From: Pelecanus crispus
Lineage: Eukaryota > Chordata > Aves > Pelecaniformes > Pelecanidae
Length of the DNA stretch: 64,000 bases
Assembly: GCF_030463565.1 (NCBI RefSeq)
Contig: NC_134649.1
Location: forward strand, 34,931,044 to 34,995,043
Direction of reading: 5' to 3'
In this document: in pieces, positions 49,379 through 61,731 of the stretch
Layout of the letters: each line of letters opens with the position of its first letter
Position numbering within the stretch: position 1 is the stretch's first letter
Translations under genes and position numbers: made by a program
Notes under the pieces: generated by a model
Seen by the model: only the letters and a program-made list of their open reading frames with translations
What the model was told of the DNA's origin: nothing
Database searches by the model: none

Positions 49379-50734
49379 GAGTCCACTGACTTCAATTAAT
49401 TTGGCCCATGAACACAAGCTACAACTTTGTTTAGAAAGCTAGTTGTGTTATTTCATTCTGCAAGCCTGCAAATAAAATGTGAGTTTTAATGGAGGAGTTT
49501 TAGGAAGCCTAATGCTTACTCCTTGATTCTATCTAGTGCTGTATCACCATCGTAGTAGGGATGGACTTTATGCTCTCATGCTCTTTCAGAAAACACAACT
49601 GTAGAGCACAACTAGCAAGAGAGAAAAGGCCAAAAAGATTTTGGTCTGCATGAACTTTTTCTACAGTGGTCAGTTTAGCCGCAGCTACACATAGTAATTC
49701 AGAAGTATTATCTTATTTTCAAACCAAAGGGGAGCACTTCACAGGAGTAACAGTAACCAGGAATACCTGGATCCAGAGAAGACAAAAAGGTTACAGCATC
49801 AACAATGAAAAACATACTGCCTCAATACTGGCCAAACAGGCAACACATCTAACACAGAATCTAAAGTTAGATTCTAGGCCTCAGCTGTTTCCACTTTTTC
49901 CTCAATTATCTTGCAGTAAATCCATGACTTTTGTATGGTAGTCTTCTATTACAAGAATCTGCTTTTGTATATAGTACAGGTGCCAGTTCAGTCTTAACTA
50001 CTACAGCAGCAAACACCATTATTCAGTGGCCTCTCCCGACACTTGGTATGCCCTGCAATCTTAACTCCTATGGGTAGTTAGAATGGGAAGAAGCATCTAG
50101 CTAAGATAAAGGGACTTCAGCATAAGGTTTTGTTTAATTTCAAGATCTTATCCAGCAGAACTTCTGCTATGGTTTTCCTCCTCATCAGCTTCCCTATTTT
50201 ACTTTAAGTTTGGATTGATCCATTGCATCATATCAGTCAGATATGGTAAGACGACAACTGCAATTTCCAACGTCAATGATCAGAGACCAACACTGGATTG
50301 AGTATCATATGCCATGTTTAGATGGATGAGAGGGGATACCATAAAAAAGTGATAAGGAAAGGCACTAAAACCAGTTACAGCTGTACTTACAAGAAAGTGA
50401 ACTTCCAGCTGCCTTTCTTAATATGACAGGAAATTGGTCTATCACATTCAAAATGCAAGCCTACTTACAGCAACACAGAGAATAGCCAAAAGCTGTTACA
50501 AGTGACAGATGCTATTCTCAACTGTCCTTCAAACAGGCATGCTGCATTTTCTTTAGTGAACAAATGCAATTTATTTTTGACCCCAGTATGAAGTAAGGAG
50601 TTTGAGTTTCTTCTCTGGAAAATATCAACCCTAAATAAAATCTGCACTTACCCTTCTAGCAGGCTACTAGAGCTCTAGAAATAAAAGGAAACATTGGAAG
50701 ATTTTAGGAGGTGCCGAAACATTTGTTTTGAAGT

Positions 50735-53700
50735 TTTATTACAAAAATATATTTGCAAACATACAAAATCTTGGATGAAAAAATGCTCATTCTTAAACAT
50801 TTATGCAATAACTTAATAACTGCAAACATACATAGGTGCTATAAAATCCATACCATACCAAAAACGTTAATGATGCAGTATCTATATTTATTGACTTACA
50901 ATTATTCTCATTCCGGTTTCCAAAAATCTTTCCTGAAGCCCCCCTCCCCCATGGTCTTCATATTGAAAGAACATGCAAATGGGTACAACTGGTGCATCCA
51001 CAAAAGTGATAAAACTCAGAAATTACTAAAAGCACATAATGTACATAAAAAAAACCTAACTACCCATAAGCCCATACACTGAATAGATAAAAATAAATAC
51101 ACCACCAAATTGAGATACTGCAATTTTTCCAACTTGAAGTGAAAGGAAGATATTGCATCTTAACATTTTCGTAATGTTGCCAGACAAAACTGAGGTGATA
51201 TATATTGCACACATTCCTCCTGTTAAGATATGCTGTACAAAGCAACCCAAATACCTGGCAAAAAGGTGGCCAATTTATTTAGAACACTTTTAAAAACAAG
51301 AAGTCCCAAATTAAAGTTTGCTTTCAAAAATATTTCAGAAATTATCAGTGACTACAGATGGCATAATGGGTTTCAGAAATATACCAAAAATGAAACAATT
51401 AGAAATGCAAGCAAAAATGAGAGACATCCAGCAGCAAGTGTTTAAATATTGAGTATTTATACACAGAATTAAACTTTTTATATGAAATCAAGATGAATCA
51501 CTTACTTTTTTTGTTAAACTTTATTCAACCATTCTGCAAATCTTGTTTAATTTGGAAAGATATACTGCTTCTAAGTTAATAGCTGTTAGGCACCTTTCAT
51601 ATAAACTTTGCATTGTTAAATAACAGCAGATAAAGTCTAACTACAAAACTGAGAGTTTTGATTTTCCTGAACAATTCAGCAGCTGTAGGTTTTAAAACTG
51701 TCTTTGATTAGGTTTGAGGTTTTTGTTTGGTTTTTTTTTTGTTTGTTTTTTTTTTTGTTTTTTTGAAGTGACTTAATGCTAGCCACAAAACACATGCTTA
51801 GATAGTAAAATTAATTTGGGGAGTATAGTCTAAACTAATAATCTTTTAATTCTCAGAACTAACAGGTAAAATCCCATTAAGCCAGTAGTTTAAAAAAAAA
51901 AAAATTACTTGAAAATGGTCACAATAATTTCCTGTGATGACCCATGGTAACTTGCTACACACTAGTTATCCCTACATGCGGATAACATGAATCAAGCACT
52001 TCGACAAGCTGGTAAGTTCATACAACAAATTAAAATAATCAGGAAAAAAGTTGTTAAATAAATACAGTCCACATAAAAAAAAAATTCCAATTTTACACTG
52101 TAGTTGAGCTTGTGTTTTAGAATCCAACTTTTCTTTGAAGAGGTTTATCTGTTAAACCCACTACCCAGCACTTGTCATAAATCTGTGGTGTACTGAATGA
52201 CACCTAGGTTGGTTCCAGTGTCTGTTGGCTATATGTAGAGAGGTTAGAACAAGTATGTGCAAGTGTTCAAGGTGAACAGGTTTGCTTGTTGTAAAAATGC
52301 CTGCCTAGTAACTACGATTTCAACTGTGTTTCTCTTCCCATTCATTTTGAAGGTTGGGGGGAAAAAGTAAACCAGTAACGTTGGGCTACTAGTACACTAC
52401 AAAACCAAAGTAAAGTAAGGATCTGCCAACTGCTTGTGGGGGTTCCTGGACAGCTGGAAACAAGTTAAGGATATTCAAAGTACAGTCAAACTCTCATAAC
52501 AGCACTGCTACTCTAAACAGTATTACTTTTGTCAACTGTATGTGACTGAAGAACTCAAAATACAACTCATTCCTATCATTTCTATAGATCTTTGGATATG
52601 ACTGTATTTAGCAAACAGTACAAATATGCGCCATCAGCTTCCAGTATTTCTATTCTTAGAAACTTTTATCAAATCTTCCTTTGAAGGAACGGGAAGCTGT
52701 CTGTAAGAAGTGAGAAGTTATGGACTTCCTCTTTGCTAAATCCAGATAAAAAGCAACTCTCTATTTGGTTTAGGCTATCCATTTTTGTTCAGAGGAACTG
52801 CTCATTGGTTTGTCCCTTGAAGTGAAACTTTTTCTAAAAAACCCAACAAATTAGTTTAGACCTCAGATCTAATTTGAGTCTCATTGTTTCTGTGCATACA
52901 CAGTATTGTAACTCTAGAATTTATGTAGGAAGCTCCTATCATCCTTAACAAGGCTGAGTCTATATTGCTGAATTCAAATGCTACCATTAAAGCCAAATGT
53001 ATTTTCTTGATGAATGTGCATGACATTAGCATCTTTCCCTGAATCCTGCACATTTTTCTAATAAAATACTATATATTTTGGCTGGAAACACTGAACTCAA
53101 AGGCTGAGAAGAGCTTTTCAGAAGGCAGGTAGTGCTAAACAAAATATATTTTCCACTAAAAAGCTATGAAAAACCTAAAATAGATCAAATACATTAAAAT
53201 GTAAATATTTGTTGTATCTAAAACATACCGATTTGTGAACAAGTCACAATTAAAGCTCAATTACTAGTTTCCAATGAAATGACCATGCACCTTGACTACG
53301 TCAACATTAACTAATCCTTAGGATATATATACATACATATACATTGTAAGGAGCCAAACAATTTTTTTCTTCATATTTCAATAGTGCTTAAGGGAAAAGA
53401 AAGAAGCAGTGCATCATAACTCACTACAGATTATCTTTTTACTCAATAAACAAAAACTTTTCTACTGGAAAAGCACCCTTTAAAACTACTATTGCTGGAG
53501 AAACTTGGGACCTGAAGTCTTATTAATTACCTTTGCATGCCTTTCAGAAATAAAATACAAGCCATGGGTAAACCAACACAGCAGCATAAGAAACTATAAT
53601 AAGAATTTTTCTGATTTCAAATGGGAAAGTACCTAGTTAAATTCTTACATTAGTGACTAGTGAATTACTAAATCACATATAAGAAGCGATAACATTTTAA

Positions 53701-54699
53701 TTAGATAAACTTCAGACTATGAAGTGTGCACTAACAATTTGGGGAGAGGGTAACAGAAGAAAGGCATGCATTTGTTCCATATCTGCATAGTTTTCAACAC
53801 TGCAGTTCCAACGCAACTGAGGAATGAAAGCCAACTATGACAAGGTCCGTCCTTAAGCTAAAAGGGAAACAAAGTATTTAAATCATATCAAATGCTGCGG
53901 AACAGGAAGAGGGTCTTCCAGTGATGGTCTCTTAACTTAAAACAAGAGAATTTCAGCACGCAACAGAACTACTCTGCTGCTTAAAAATACCATAATGATA
54001 CAATCACTGAGAATTTTGCGTATTTCAAATTTCGTGTTTTTAGAGAAAATGGCCTTACTCACTTGGACAACTGTTTAATGTCAGCGACACAGAAGCAAAT
54101 AAGATTAATGGAATATTTAAAAGATGAATTTACATGCCTTAGCTACAGACTGTCAGTGTATTCAGCAAATCACATTTTTAAACCTTTTGTCAAAGATTTA
54201 GCTCCAAAGGCCTGGCTTCCAGATCCGTTCCTTCCCCACACCTGCCAACATAATCACAAGGCATTTTGCTCTCCTTTTCCTCAGTCCTTCAAACCGGAAC
54301 TAGGTTCCCACAACTGAATTTTGTTTTGGTGTGGTGTAGTGTACTGTACTATGTATTTGCTGGTTTAAATAGTATTGAGTCTGTAATACTTGAACAGTGA
54401 ATACAGCTAGGAATGAAAGCCAGAGCAAACATTTGCACATTCACTTAATGCTAATGAGAGCTCAAATGCAACTTAAGTCCCCTCCCCAATAAAAACAAAG
54501 GTTTGCTGGTGATGATCACAGTGAAAACCTAGATCAATTCTGAGAACATTACTTTCATAAGCATCTAAGGAATAGTCTTTCCTAACAGGTTCAAATTCAA
54601 GAAATTGAAAACTAAATATTCTTTTACAAAAATATTAGTTTTATAGACGAGGCATAATTGTTTCTAAAATGGATATATTTTAAGTAGATTTAGCTTCAA
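50735..54699 (-). other. DCP1A: Probable DCP1A 3' UTR with terminal poly(A) signal
   Basis: After the stop at 54700-54702 the sense strand runs AT-rich with no good splice acceptor. It reaches a classic mRNA end in which TTTTTGTAATAAAACTTC carries AATAAA at 50740-50735. A UTR of about 4 kb fits the long human DCP1A transcript as I know it. Other AATAAA matches on this strand (for example near 51519-51524) could give shorter forms. No gene-like frame lies inside. Confidence 0.45.
51716..51766. repeat. T-rich low-complexity tract (A-rich in the DCP1A sense)
   Basis: Runs of 7-11 T separated by single G residues or short GTTTG spacers. In the DCP1A sense this is an A-rich stretch within the presumed 3' UTR. 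Confidence 0.8.
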
Positions 54700-57600
54700 T
54701 TATAGCTTAATGTTGTCTGTATTCTTGGTTAGGACTTGCAAGTAGACTTCATGAATAGTGCTGAGAAAATGGGAATCATTCTGCAGGAAAAAAAAAATTA
54801 GAAACATTAGTAAAAAGATGCAAAAAAAAAAAGTAATTTAATGCCATTTAAGTTGTGCATAAGGATTCCTTATAGTGCTAGCTATCTGCAAGTTAAGAGA
54901 AGGGAACTAGCTGTGTACTTGTACAAAAGGCAATGCTTTTTGGACAACATACAGACTTCGAACCATGAAGCTGGTAAGATAACTAAAGGGATCACTAAGC
55001 ACACCAGATGCTCAAACAAACAAAACAGGGGTCACTAGGTCAGCCTTGGCCACATAATTTACCTCCCTCCAGAGTCCAAAACTTAGTCTTAGACACAGAG
55101 AATTCCATCCTGTGTACAGGCTCCCAAATAAAGTCTGCATGAGTGTCAGAAATAATGTTACTTCTGTCAGACCAGCCTGAAAAGGACTGCAGAATTTTCA
55201 TATCAAAGCATTACTGGGAAGTGAATTAATTTAATCTATAGACAATATTTAGAGATATTTCCTGAGTCTAATTCCTTCAAATGACAAGTTTACAAAACTA
55301 GTATCTAATCATCTGGCTTGAAGATGTAATAGTCTTTTTACAAGATCTGCATAGCAAATTTGGTATCCTGCTTGGAGTGTTGTGCAAGTACTCCCATGCC
55401 TACTTTGGTCTTCATTCAGCTCTCTTTACATAAAGAGAAGATTAGAGACAAATATTCCGACCAGCTCTCTGAAGTCACCACAATGATGTTCTTCAGACCA
55501 CTGGGCGAGAATCAGTGCGCTATGTCTCTAACGAGAATAAGACTTCTGGCAGTTGAGCTCAGTTGCAAGACTTACAAGTAAGCTAGTTTAAGTCTTTAAA
55601 GAGAAAAACCCATACGCACCAATACACAAGAACATTATCCAAAAAAAAAAAAAAAAGAACAACATAGATAAATCAGGCAATCTGGTTGATGATGTGATCT
55701 GGTAGCGGCCCTTTTTGGTCCTAGTAACTTTATCACTGGGAAGATACTATTTGCTATTTTTAGACTTGCTTTCTGAGTGAGAGCTCTACTAACATCAGCA
55801 TGGAGGGGGGAAGAGAATCCTGAGTTAACAAAGAATGGTTTGTCATTCATGGCAACTTCACCATGGCATTAGAGGTCAAAATGGTGTCACTGCATGGTTA
55901 CTCGCGACATCACAGATTTAATTCAACTGAACTTTTTAGTCCCTAGAAATAGCAGAACTAGAACTTTGCAATTTCCATTTCAAAGACACATACTTCAGTT
56001 AAAGATCAGGAACAGTTCTAGGGAACTGGAAATAGGAAACCTTTCCTTGGAAAAGCAGGAACACTTACAAAGACAACAAAACCAATGCCCCCTATCCCCA
56101 TACCAGGGCTTCTACTAGTGCAACTTTTTCCTTACTTGTCCACAAATTCGTATGGATGTGAAAGGACACATCCGATGTATGGCTGTCGTTCTAAGTCCTC
56201 CACCTTGCAACCAAAAGGAACAAGCTGCGCCATACTGCGAGTACAGTGTGGAGTAATCTACCCCTTCCAGCAGAAAGGGAACAACTTCTGTAATGTTTCA
56301 GGGCAAAAGGAGTTACAAGGGTACAGAATCTCTCAGTACTGGCTACTGTACTTGGAACCCCATCCCTCAGAAATTGAGCTCTGTAAAGACAGGACCTTTA
56401 TTAGATGTATCAGTGCTTCTTGAAGCTGAGACCTACTGAGAACAGTAGGAGGTATAGTCTGAATTTCTGTTGTTCCAAGTGTTAAAGGCGAAGAAGAATT
56501 GGCTTTATTCTCCACTTCAGCAGCTTTTGTAGCTGATTGCTGAAAAACACTAGGAGACAAGAGGATTGAAGGCGTTACTGTAGTTGGGGCTGTAACAAAC
56601 TGTGGAGTTGCAACCTGTAAAAGAACAGAAAATTAATAAGCACCATGTCCAGCAAGAATGAATACTGTTATAAAGGCTGGAGAGATAAGCGTGAAAAAAA
56701 AAAATCGTAGCCACTATTATTCAGTCTGATACTACAAACTAGCTGCTTTTAATAAAGAAATATCTACCTATTAAGATTAATATCAATAGCAATTCTCATT
56801 TTAAAAGCTGAAGAAGGTAACAGTCTTCAATATTCTTGTATGGCTACGTTTCAGAATTTTTTGAACATAACACACAGAATAAAAGATGAGCTTTTCACCT
56901 AGGTAATCAAAGGAGCCTGTAGTTGTTTTGCAAATTATTATTTTCCTTAGGAGTTTACAGAAAGGCTAGTCCTGCTTCTCCCCCCGGCTTCTATGGTCAC
57001 CAACAAATACACTTATAATTTGAAGTAAAGTATCTCAAAGATATTTAAAATGACCAATAATGTAATTAAAACATTGGAGTATACTGAAATACTCTCATTC
57101 TAAGTACATTTTCCCTTGGAGGAAGGAGGGACGGGACTATTTTGAGGACCATGTTCCCACCTCATTCTTCCACAGGTCTGTGTCCATTTCATTACAGAAA
57201 TCCACACACTGCCTTTACCACTCTTCCTTTTAAACATAAATTGCAAATGTATAGGAATATTTTATTTGCATAAAAGTGGATGTGAATAAACATCAGCTCT
57301 GTGCAACTCTGACATTACCTCCTGATAACTGCAATTATTATTCAGTATGATAATCTATATCTTGCTCAGGCTTCCAGAATGACCAGCATGGTGAGAAAAA
57401 AGAAAATAAACAAGCCAATCTCACTCAAAAGAAAGCAAGACTAAATGTGATGTGTAAAATAGTTTGATACGTCAGCAGAAAGAGTTCCCCTTGGATAATC
57501 AAAAATCTTCAGCAGAAGAAAAACTGCAAAGCCATCTAAAGTTAATGAGTATATAACAACATCAACAACAGTAGAACTTGCAAATTGATTTTGTTGTAAT

Positions 57601-60600
57601 CTAAAATGTGAAGACTTGCAGTGTGGGATTTCAGCTGAAGACGTGTTTAAACCAACAAATGCAGTTTACCACACAACATGCACACTTTTCTTAAAATTCC
57701 AAAATCAATGCAAAATGATTTTATTTAGATAGTTATTTACTGTGTCATGAATAGACTGCATAGCTTGTCTTACAGCAGGCCAGTAGCTAAAACAGCATTT
57801 TACTTTAAGCAGGACCATTTTTACTGCCTTCACAATCAGATCTGGGCATGCTACTAAAACTACTTTTATGTACTGCAAGTTGGACAAGAATGAGCCAATT
57901 TAATGAATTTGAAAAAGGAGGGGGTGGGTAAAGGAAAAGTAGAACTAAATTACAGATGGTATCCTGAAAAGAATACGTAACAAAAAAAGGTAATTAAAAA
58001 CAATTCTTGAAGACTTGACTATTACCAGGTTTTTTTTTAACTGCAACTTGAAATTTTGTACTGGCATTATTTTGAGCTATTATTCAAAGGCAGTTCTAAT
58101 AATGTTAAATCTGTATTTAGATCACTAAAACTAGCTATTAAGAAGTTTTGCAGTAACAAATGCTTATTATTATTTTCTTCCTCTATCTTCCATTTTTTTT
58201 GCTTGGTATCTTTTTCATAAAACACAAGGTACCTCAGGAAAACTGAAAGAGACAGTAAGGCAAGGATTGCATTTTATGCCTCTGGGGTACTTAAGGTTGG
58301 GCTAAGGCTAATAGACCTGACTGCAATACTATAGCATTAGTACTGCTTCCAGTTTAGCCCCCCCCCCCCCCTTTTTTTTCTTTTTAAGAAAAACAACAAC
58401 CAATTAGCAGAGGTACTTATTCACTTACTTGACTTGCTTTAGACAAAGTCTTCTGCTGTGGAAATACTTCAGATTCCTTGTTTTGTTGTACAGTCTAAAT
58501 TAAAAAGAAAGTATAATTCACAAGTTAGCATCTACAGCTCAATTTCCAGTGGTGGTTCTCTGTTTTTACGAAAGCACAAAAATGCACATTTCAACAGATT
58601 TTAAATGTAATTTGATCCATTTTGTAAAACTGATATAATCAACAGGAAGTTGGAAAAAGAGGAAAGATTTGAATTTATGTTTTAAGCTTGCAATATCACA
58701 GCAAACCTGTAAAGCCATGACAAAACACTTCTGAAGTTTTAACCACTACAGTTAAAAAAGAAGTCTAAACATTAAAACACTGAAGCTGGGAACAAAACAA
58801 ATGCTACAAAGTGAAGAGCTCAGTACCTTGTAATTGCCAGAAAGGTTAAATTCAGTATTTTTTTTCTAGGAGTTTTATCTAATCACCTCCACAAAAATTA
58901 AATGCTGTTTTCTGCTAGAATTTCAGAAGTATTTTATACCTTTACAAACAGCATCCACATATTTCTTTAGTCAGATTTCAAGACTGTAATACAATAAAAT
59001 TCAAGTATTAGAAAATATTAGAAGACACAATAAAAGGCATGTAGACAAGGTACTTTAGTAAATTCCTATGCCATTCTTCAAAAGGCTTGTTATAGCCATT
59101 TGGAATACAAGAGGCAACATAGAACAGGAAAAAACCCTTCACAAGAGACAGTACTTAGCTTACTTGAACTGCAATGCACTCAGGGAATCGATAGTCCTTA
59201 ACGACAAAATAAAATTAGCTTTATGAAGTGTTTACAAGCACAAGATCAAATTCTTACAGTCTAATTACACAAGAGTTAAGAAGTCTTTTGCTAGTTTGAG
59301 AGTATATTTGGACTATGGAGAATTTTGTCTAATGAAACTATGTACACACAGTGGACATAGTACAAGGAAAAAAGGGTATAAGACTGGCATATGAAGAGTT
59401 AATTCCCAAGGCTATCAAGCAGATGTTGAATAAATGCAGTCAAGGGCAGTTATAAATAAACCCAGCCAGCTTTTCTAAATGCTCAAAGATGTCACAATCT
59501 TCAGTCAAATCTGTACCAAGGTTTAGTAGTACACAAAAGAAAAATACTGCTCTGAATGTACAGTTCTTCAGTACTAGATCAAGACAGCTGCTCAATGCTG
59601 TACTTGGACCTCCTCCTCCCTCTACAAAATCAATCAGTCCAAACATCTCAAAAAGGTGATTGCTAGTAAAATACTCCTAGCATGTAGCACTCATAGCCTT
59701 CTTGAAAATTGTCAACAGCAGTAGATTAGAAATAACAATTAGAAAGACAGCACAATGAAAACACAGCCATTTCTTCAACATTAAGACAGGGATAACTCTT
59801 CTGAGGACAGAAAAGCAACACTTGAAAAACACAGGGTATTCTAAAATAATGCTTAGGATGAGTTACAGGCTGAAGAGTTGAGCTTTTGATTAGATCTCTG
59901 TTATGAGTAAGTCATCAACCATATTCATAGCAAAGATCTTGTTAGAACTACCAGGGCTACCAAAGATCTTGTTAAAACCCAGTGGTAAGCACTGGATAAT
60001 AATAAACATTAGGAAATTCATGCAGATGTAGCCGTAAGTAGTTTTGTTTGGTGTTTTTTATTCTTGCATTATCACTGTACCCAAGATGCAAGAATACATG
60101 ATCAAACACTGGCTTAGTCTGCATGAATGTAAATAAAATAAAATAATAATGCAACAAAACGAAGAGAAGTCTTTGGATAACCTCTGAGGTGGGCACTACA
60201 GAAAGTTACTCCCTTTGGAGAAAAAAGAAATCCAATAACCCAAACTCATTAATGTCTTTACTACTGAGGCAGCCAATTATACATCAGAGCAACACTAATT
60301 GATAGAAAATAATTTATAACACAAAGCCACACGCATTAACCTTACAGACTAGCAGTGACATTTTCACCTAGTCTCTCAAAATGTAAGTCAGAGCAGGAAA
60401 TCTGTTAAGGTATAGACAACAGATTCTCCTCCAAGAAACATAAAGTTCAAGAGGTCCTTTGTAAGTGATACTACGATAAAACAAACCAAGGCTGTCAATT
60501 AGACAAAATAAATCAGTTTACGATCCATTTTACTAAATAACAATATCTCAATGTAGCCCACAGGTATTCCCAGCAGAAGGTGGGCAAAATTGAAGGAGTA

Positions 60601-61731
60601 CAAAACATCCAAAGCAAACTAACCAGAAACAAGAAATTGTTAATTTTGTACCTTCAAAGGAGGTACAGGCTTGACTTCCACAGCATCAACTCTCATAACA
60701 CTGATCAGCCTGTAACCCTCTGTCCCTTCCCAGATCATCACTGAAAAACCTCCTCCTCTACAGACAGGTCTGTCACTGATAGCAGATGCTAATGATAAAG
60801 AACTAATGGAATCATATTTCTAAGTTAGCAATTCAATCAATATCACACAGTGAAAGTCCTCAATTATTTTTAGAAGGCTAATATATAACAGCACATTTTC
60901 CAAGGCAAAATACATGTAGTTTAAAAACCATCTAAAGCTTCATGGATATAAAAACCCACAGAATACCTGAAGGGGAGATATTATCTTGCTGTTCAAGGTT
61001 GATGGTTTACTGTGAGATTCTTTGAAGCTTTCTGGTGTTGCAAGTTGGCCAACCGAGGCAGAGGTGTTTGGTGTTAAGGAAGTCTTAGTGAGAGACTGCT
61101 GTTGCATTTGGTCATGCTGTGGGGTCAACCTGAGTTTCTGGAGAAGATCAACACTTGTATGTGATGTATTTGAGACAGTTCCCGTATTTGTTGATGTCAA
61201 GGGTGCTATAAGCTGGCTTTGGCCAGCCATTAGATTTTGTGGAGCGTGGTTCACTTCAGATGGCGGCTGATTCACTAGTGGGGATATCTGCTTGGCAGCT
61301 TGCTGCATAACTTGCATTATACTGTTGTTTTGTTTTAGGCCAGGAAGCAACTGAGCAGGGGCAGCTTCCACTGTCGAGGCTGAATTAAGAATAGGGCTTA
61401 AACGAACTGAATAGCTTGAAACATTTTTTGTATCAGGCTGGGAAACTGAAGCTGGAGGTATTAGCATAGGTGTTAAACATTCCTGCTGATTCAAAGGATT
61501 GGCACTGCTTTTAATGCTTGGACTTTCAGATTTCCCTAGTGATTGTTGTATTACTGTTGACTGGTCAAAGGAAAAAGGCAAGAGCAAACTGTGCTGCTCT
61601 CTGGCAGAGCTGTCAGTCTGCAACTTCTCCATTCTCTCTGTATTGGGATACGGAGCTGCTGGCTGTTCCTTTGGTACAGAGGTTCCAAACAGTTCCTCCA
61701 AAGTCAGATGCTTCTGCCTTGACTGAAATGG
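54700..61731 (-). CDS. DCP1A: DCP1A, mRNA-decapping enzyme 1A, C-terminal part (four last coding exons)
   Basis: DCP1A is the activating cofactor of the decapping enzyme DCP2 in cytoplasmic P-bodies. Coding exons in transcript order: 61731-60967 (255 codons), 58494-58429 (22), 56614-56396 (73), 54780-54700 (26 plus TAA). All junctions are phase 0, 376 residues in the window; about the first 200 residues, including the EVH1 domain, lie beyond the right edge. Matches to the human protein: KHLTLEELFGTSVPKEQPA; the conserved short motif SVDLLQKLRLTPQHDQ; GQLATPESF; LLSPSVFQQ; and the C-terminal trimerisation helix SQLQEALIHLIK followed by STIHEVYLQVLTKN. The Pro/Ser/Gln-rich stretch between motifs is poorly conserved, as usual for the family. 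The donor after the third exon reads AAG|GTCCTG, which is weak; the rest are normal. No disruption seen. Confidence 0.96.
58358..58390 (-). repeat. G14/A8 homopolymer tract close to a DCP1A donor
   Basis: On + about fourteen C followed by eight T. In the DCP1A sense it reads A8 then G14, beginning some 50 nt downstream of the donor of exon 58494-58429. Position near a 5' splice site could matter, but the run may be only an unstable homopolymer. Confidence 0.75.

Noticed and set aside
49370-49418. Treating the whole 49-nt block as a confident coding exon
   Set aside because: It resembles an old, widespread amniote repeat (TGACTTCAAT...TTTGGCCCA type) and its ATG context is weak. Kept only as a possible start.
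50393-50676. Three GTAAGT donors close together on the minus strand, suggesting first exons of the candidate gene
   Set aside because: Spacing would need introns of about 30 bp, and the frames either contain stops or do not reach phase 0 with a start codon.
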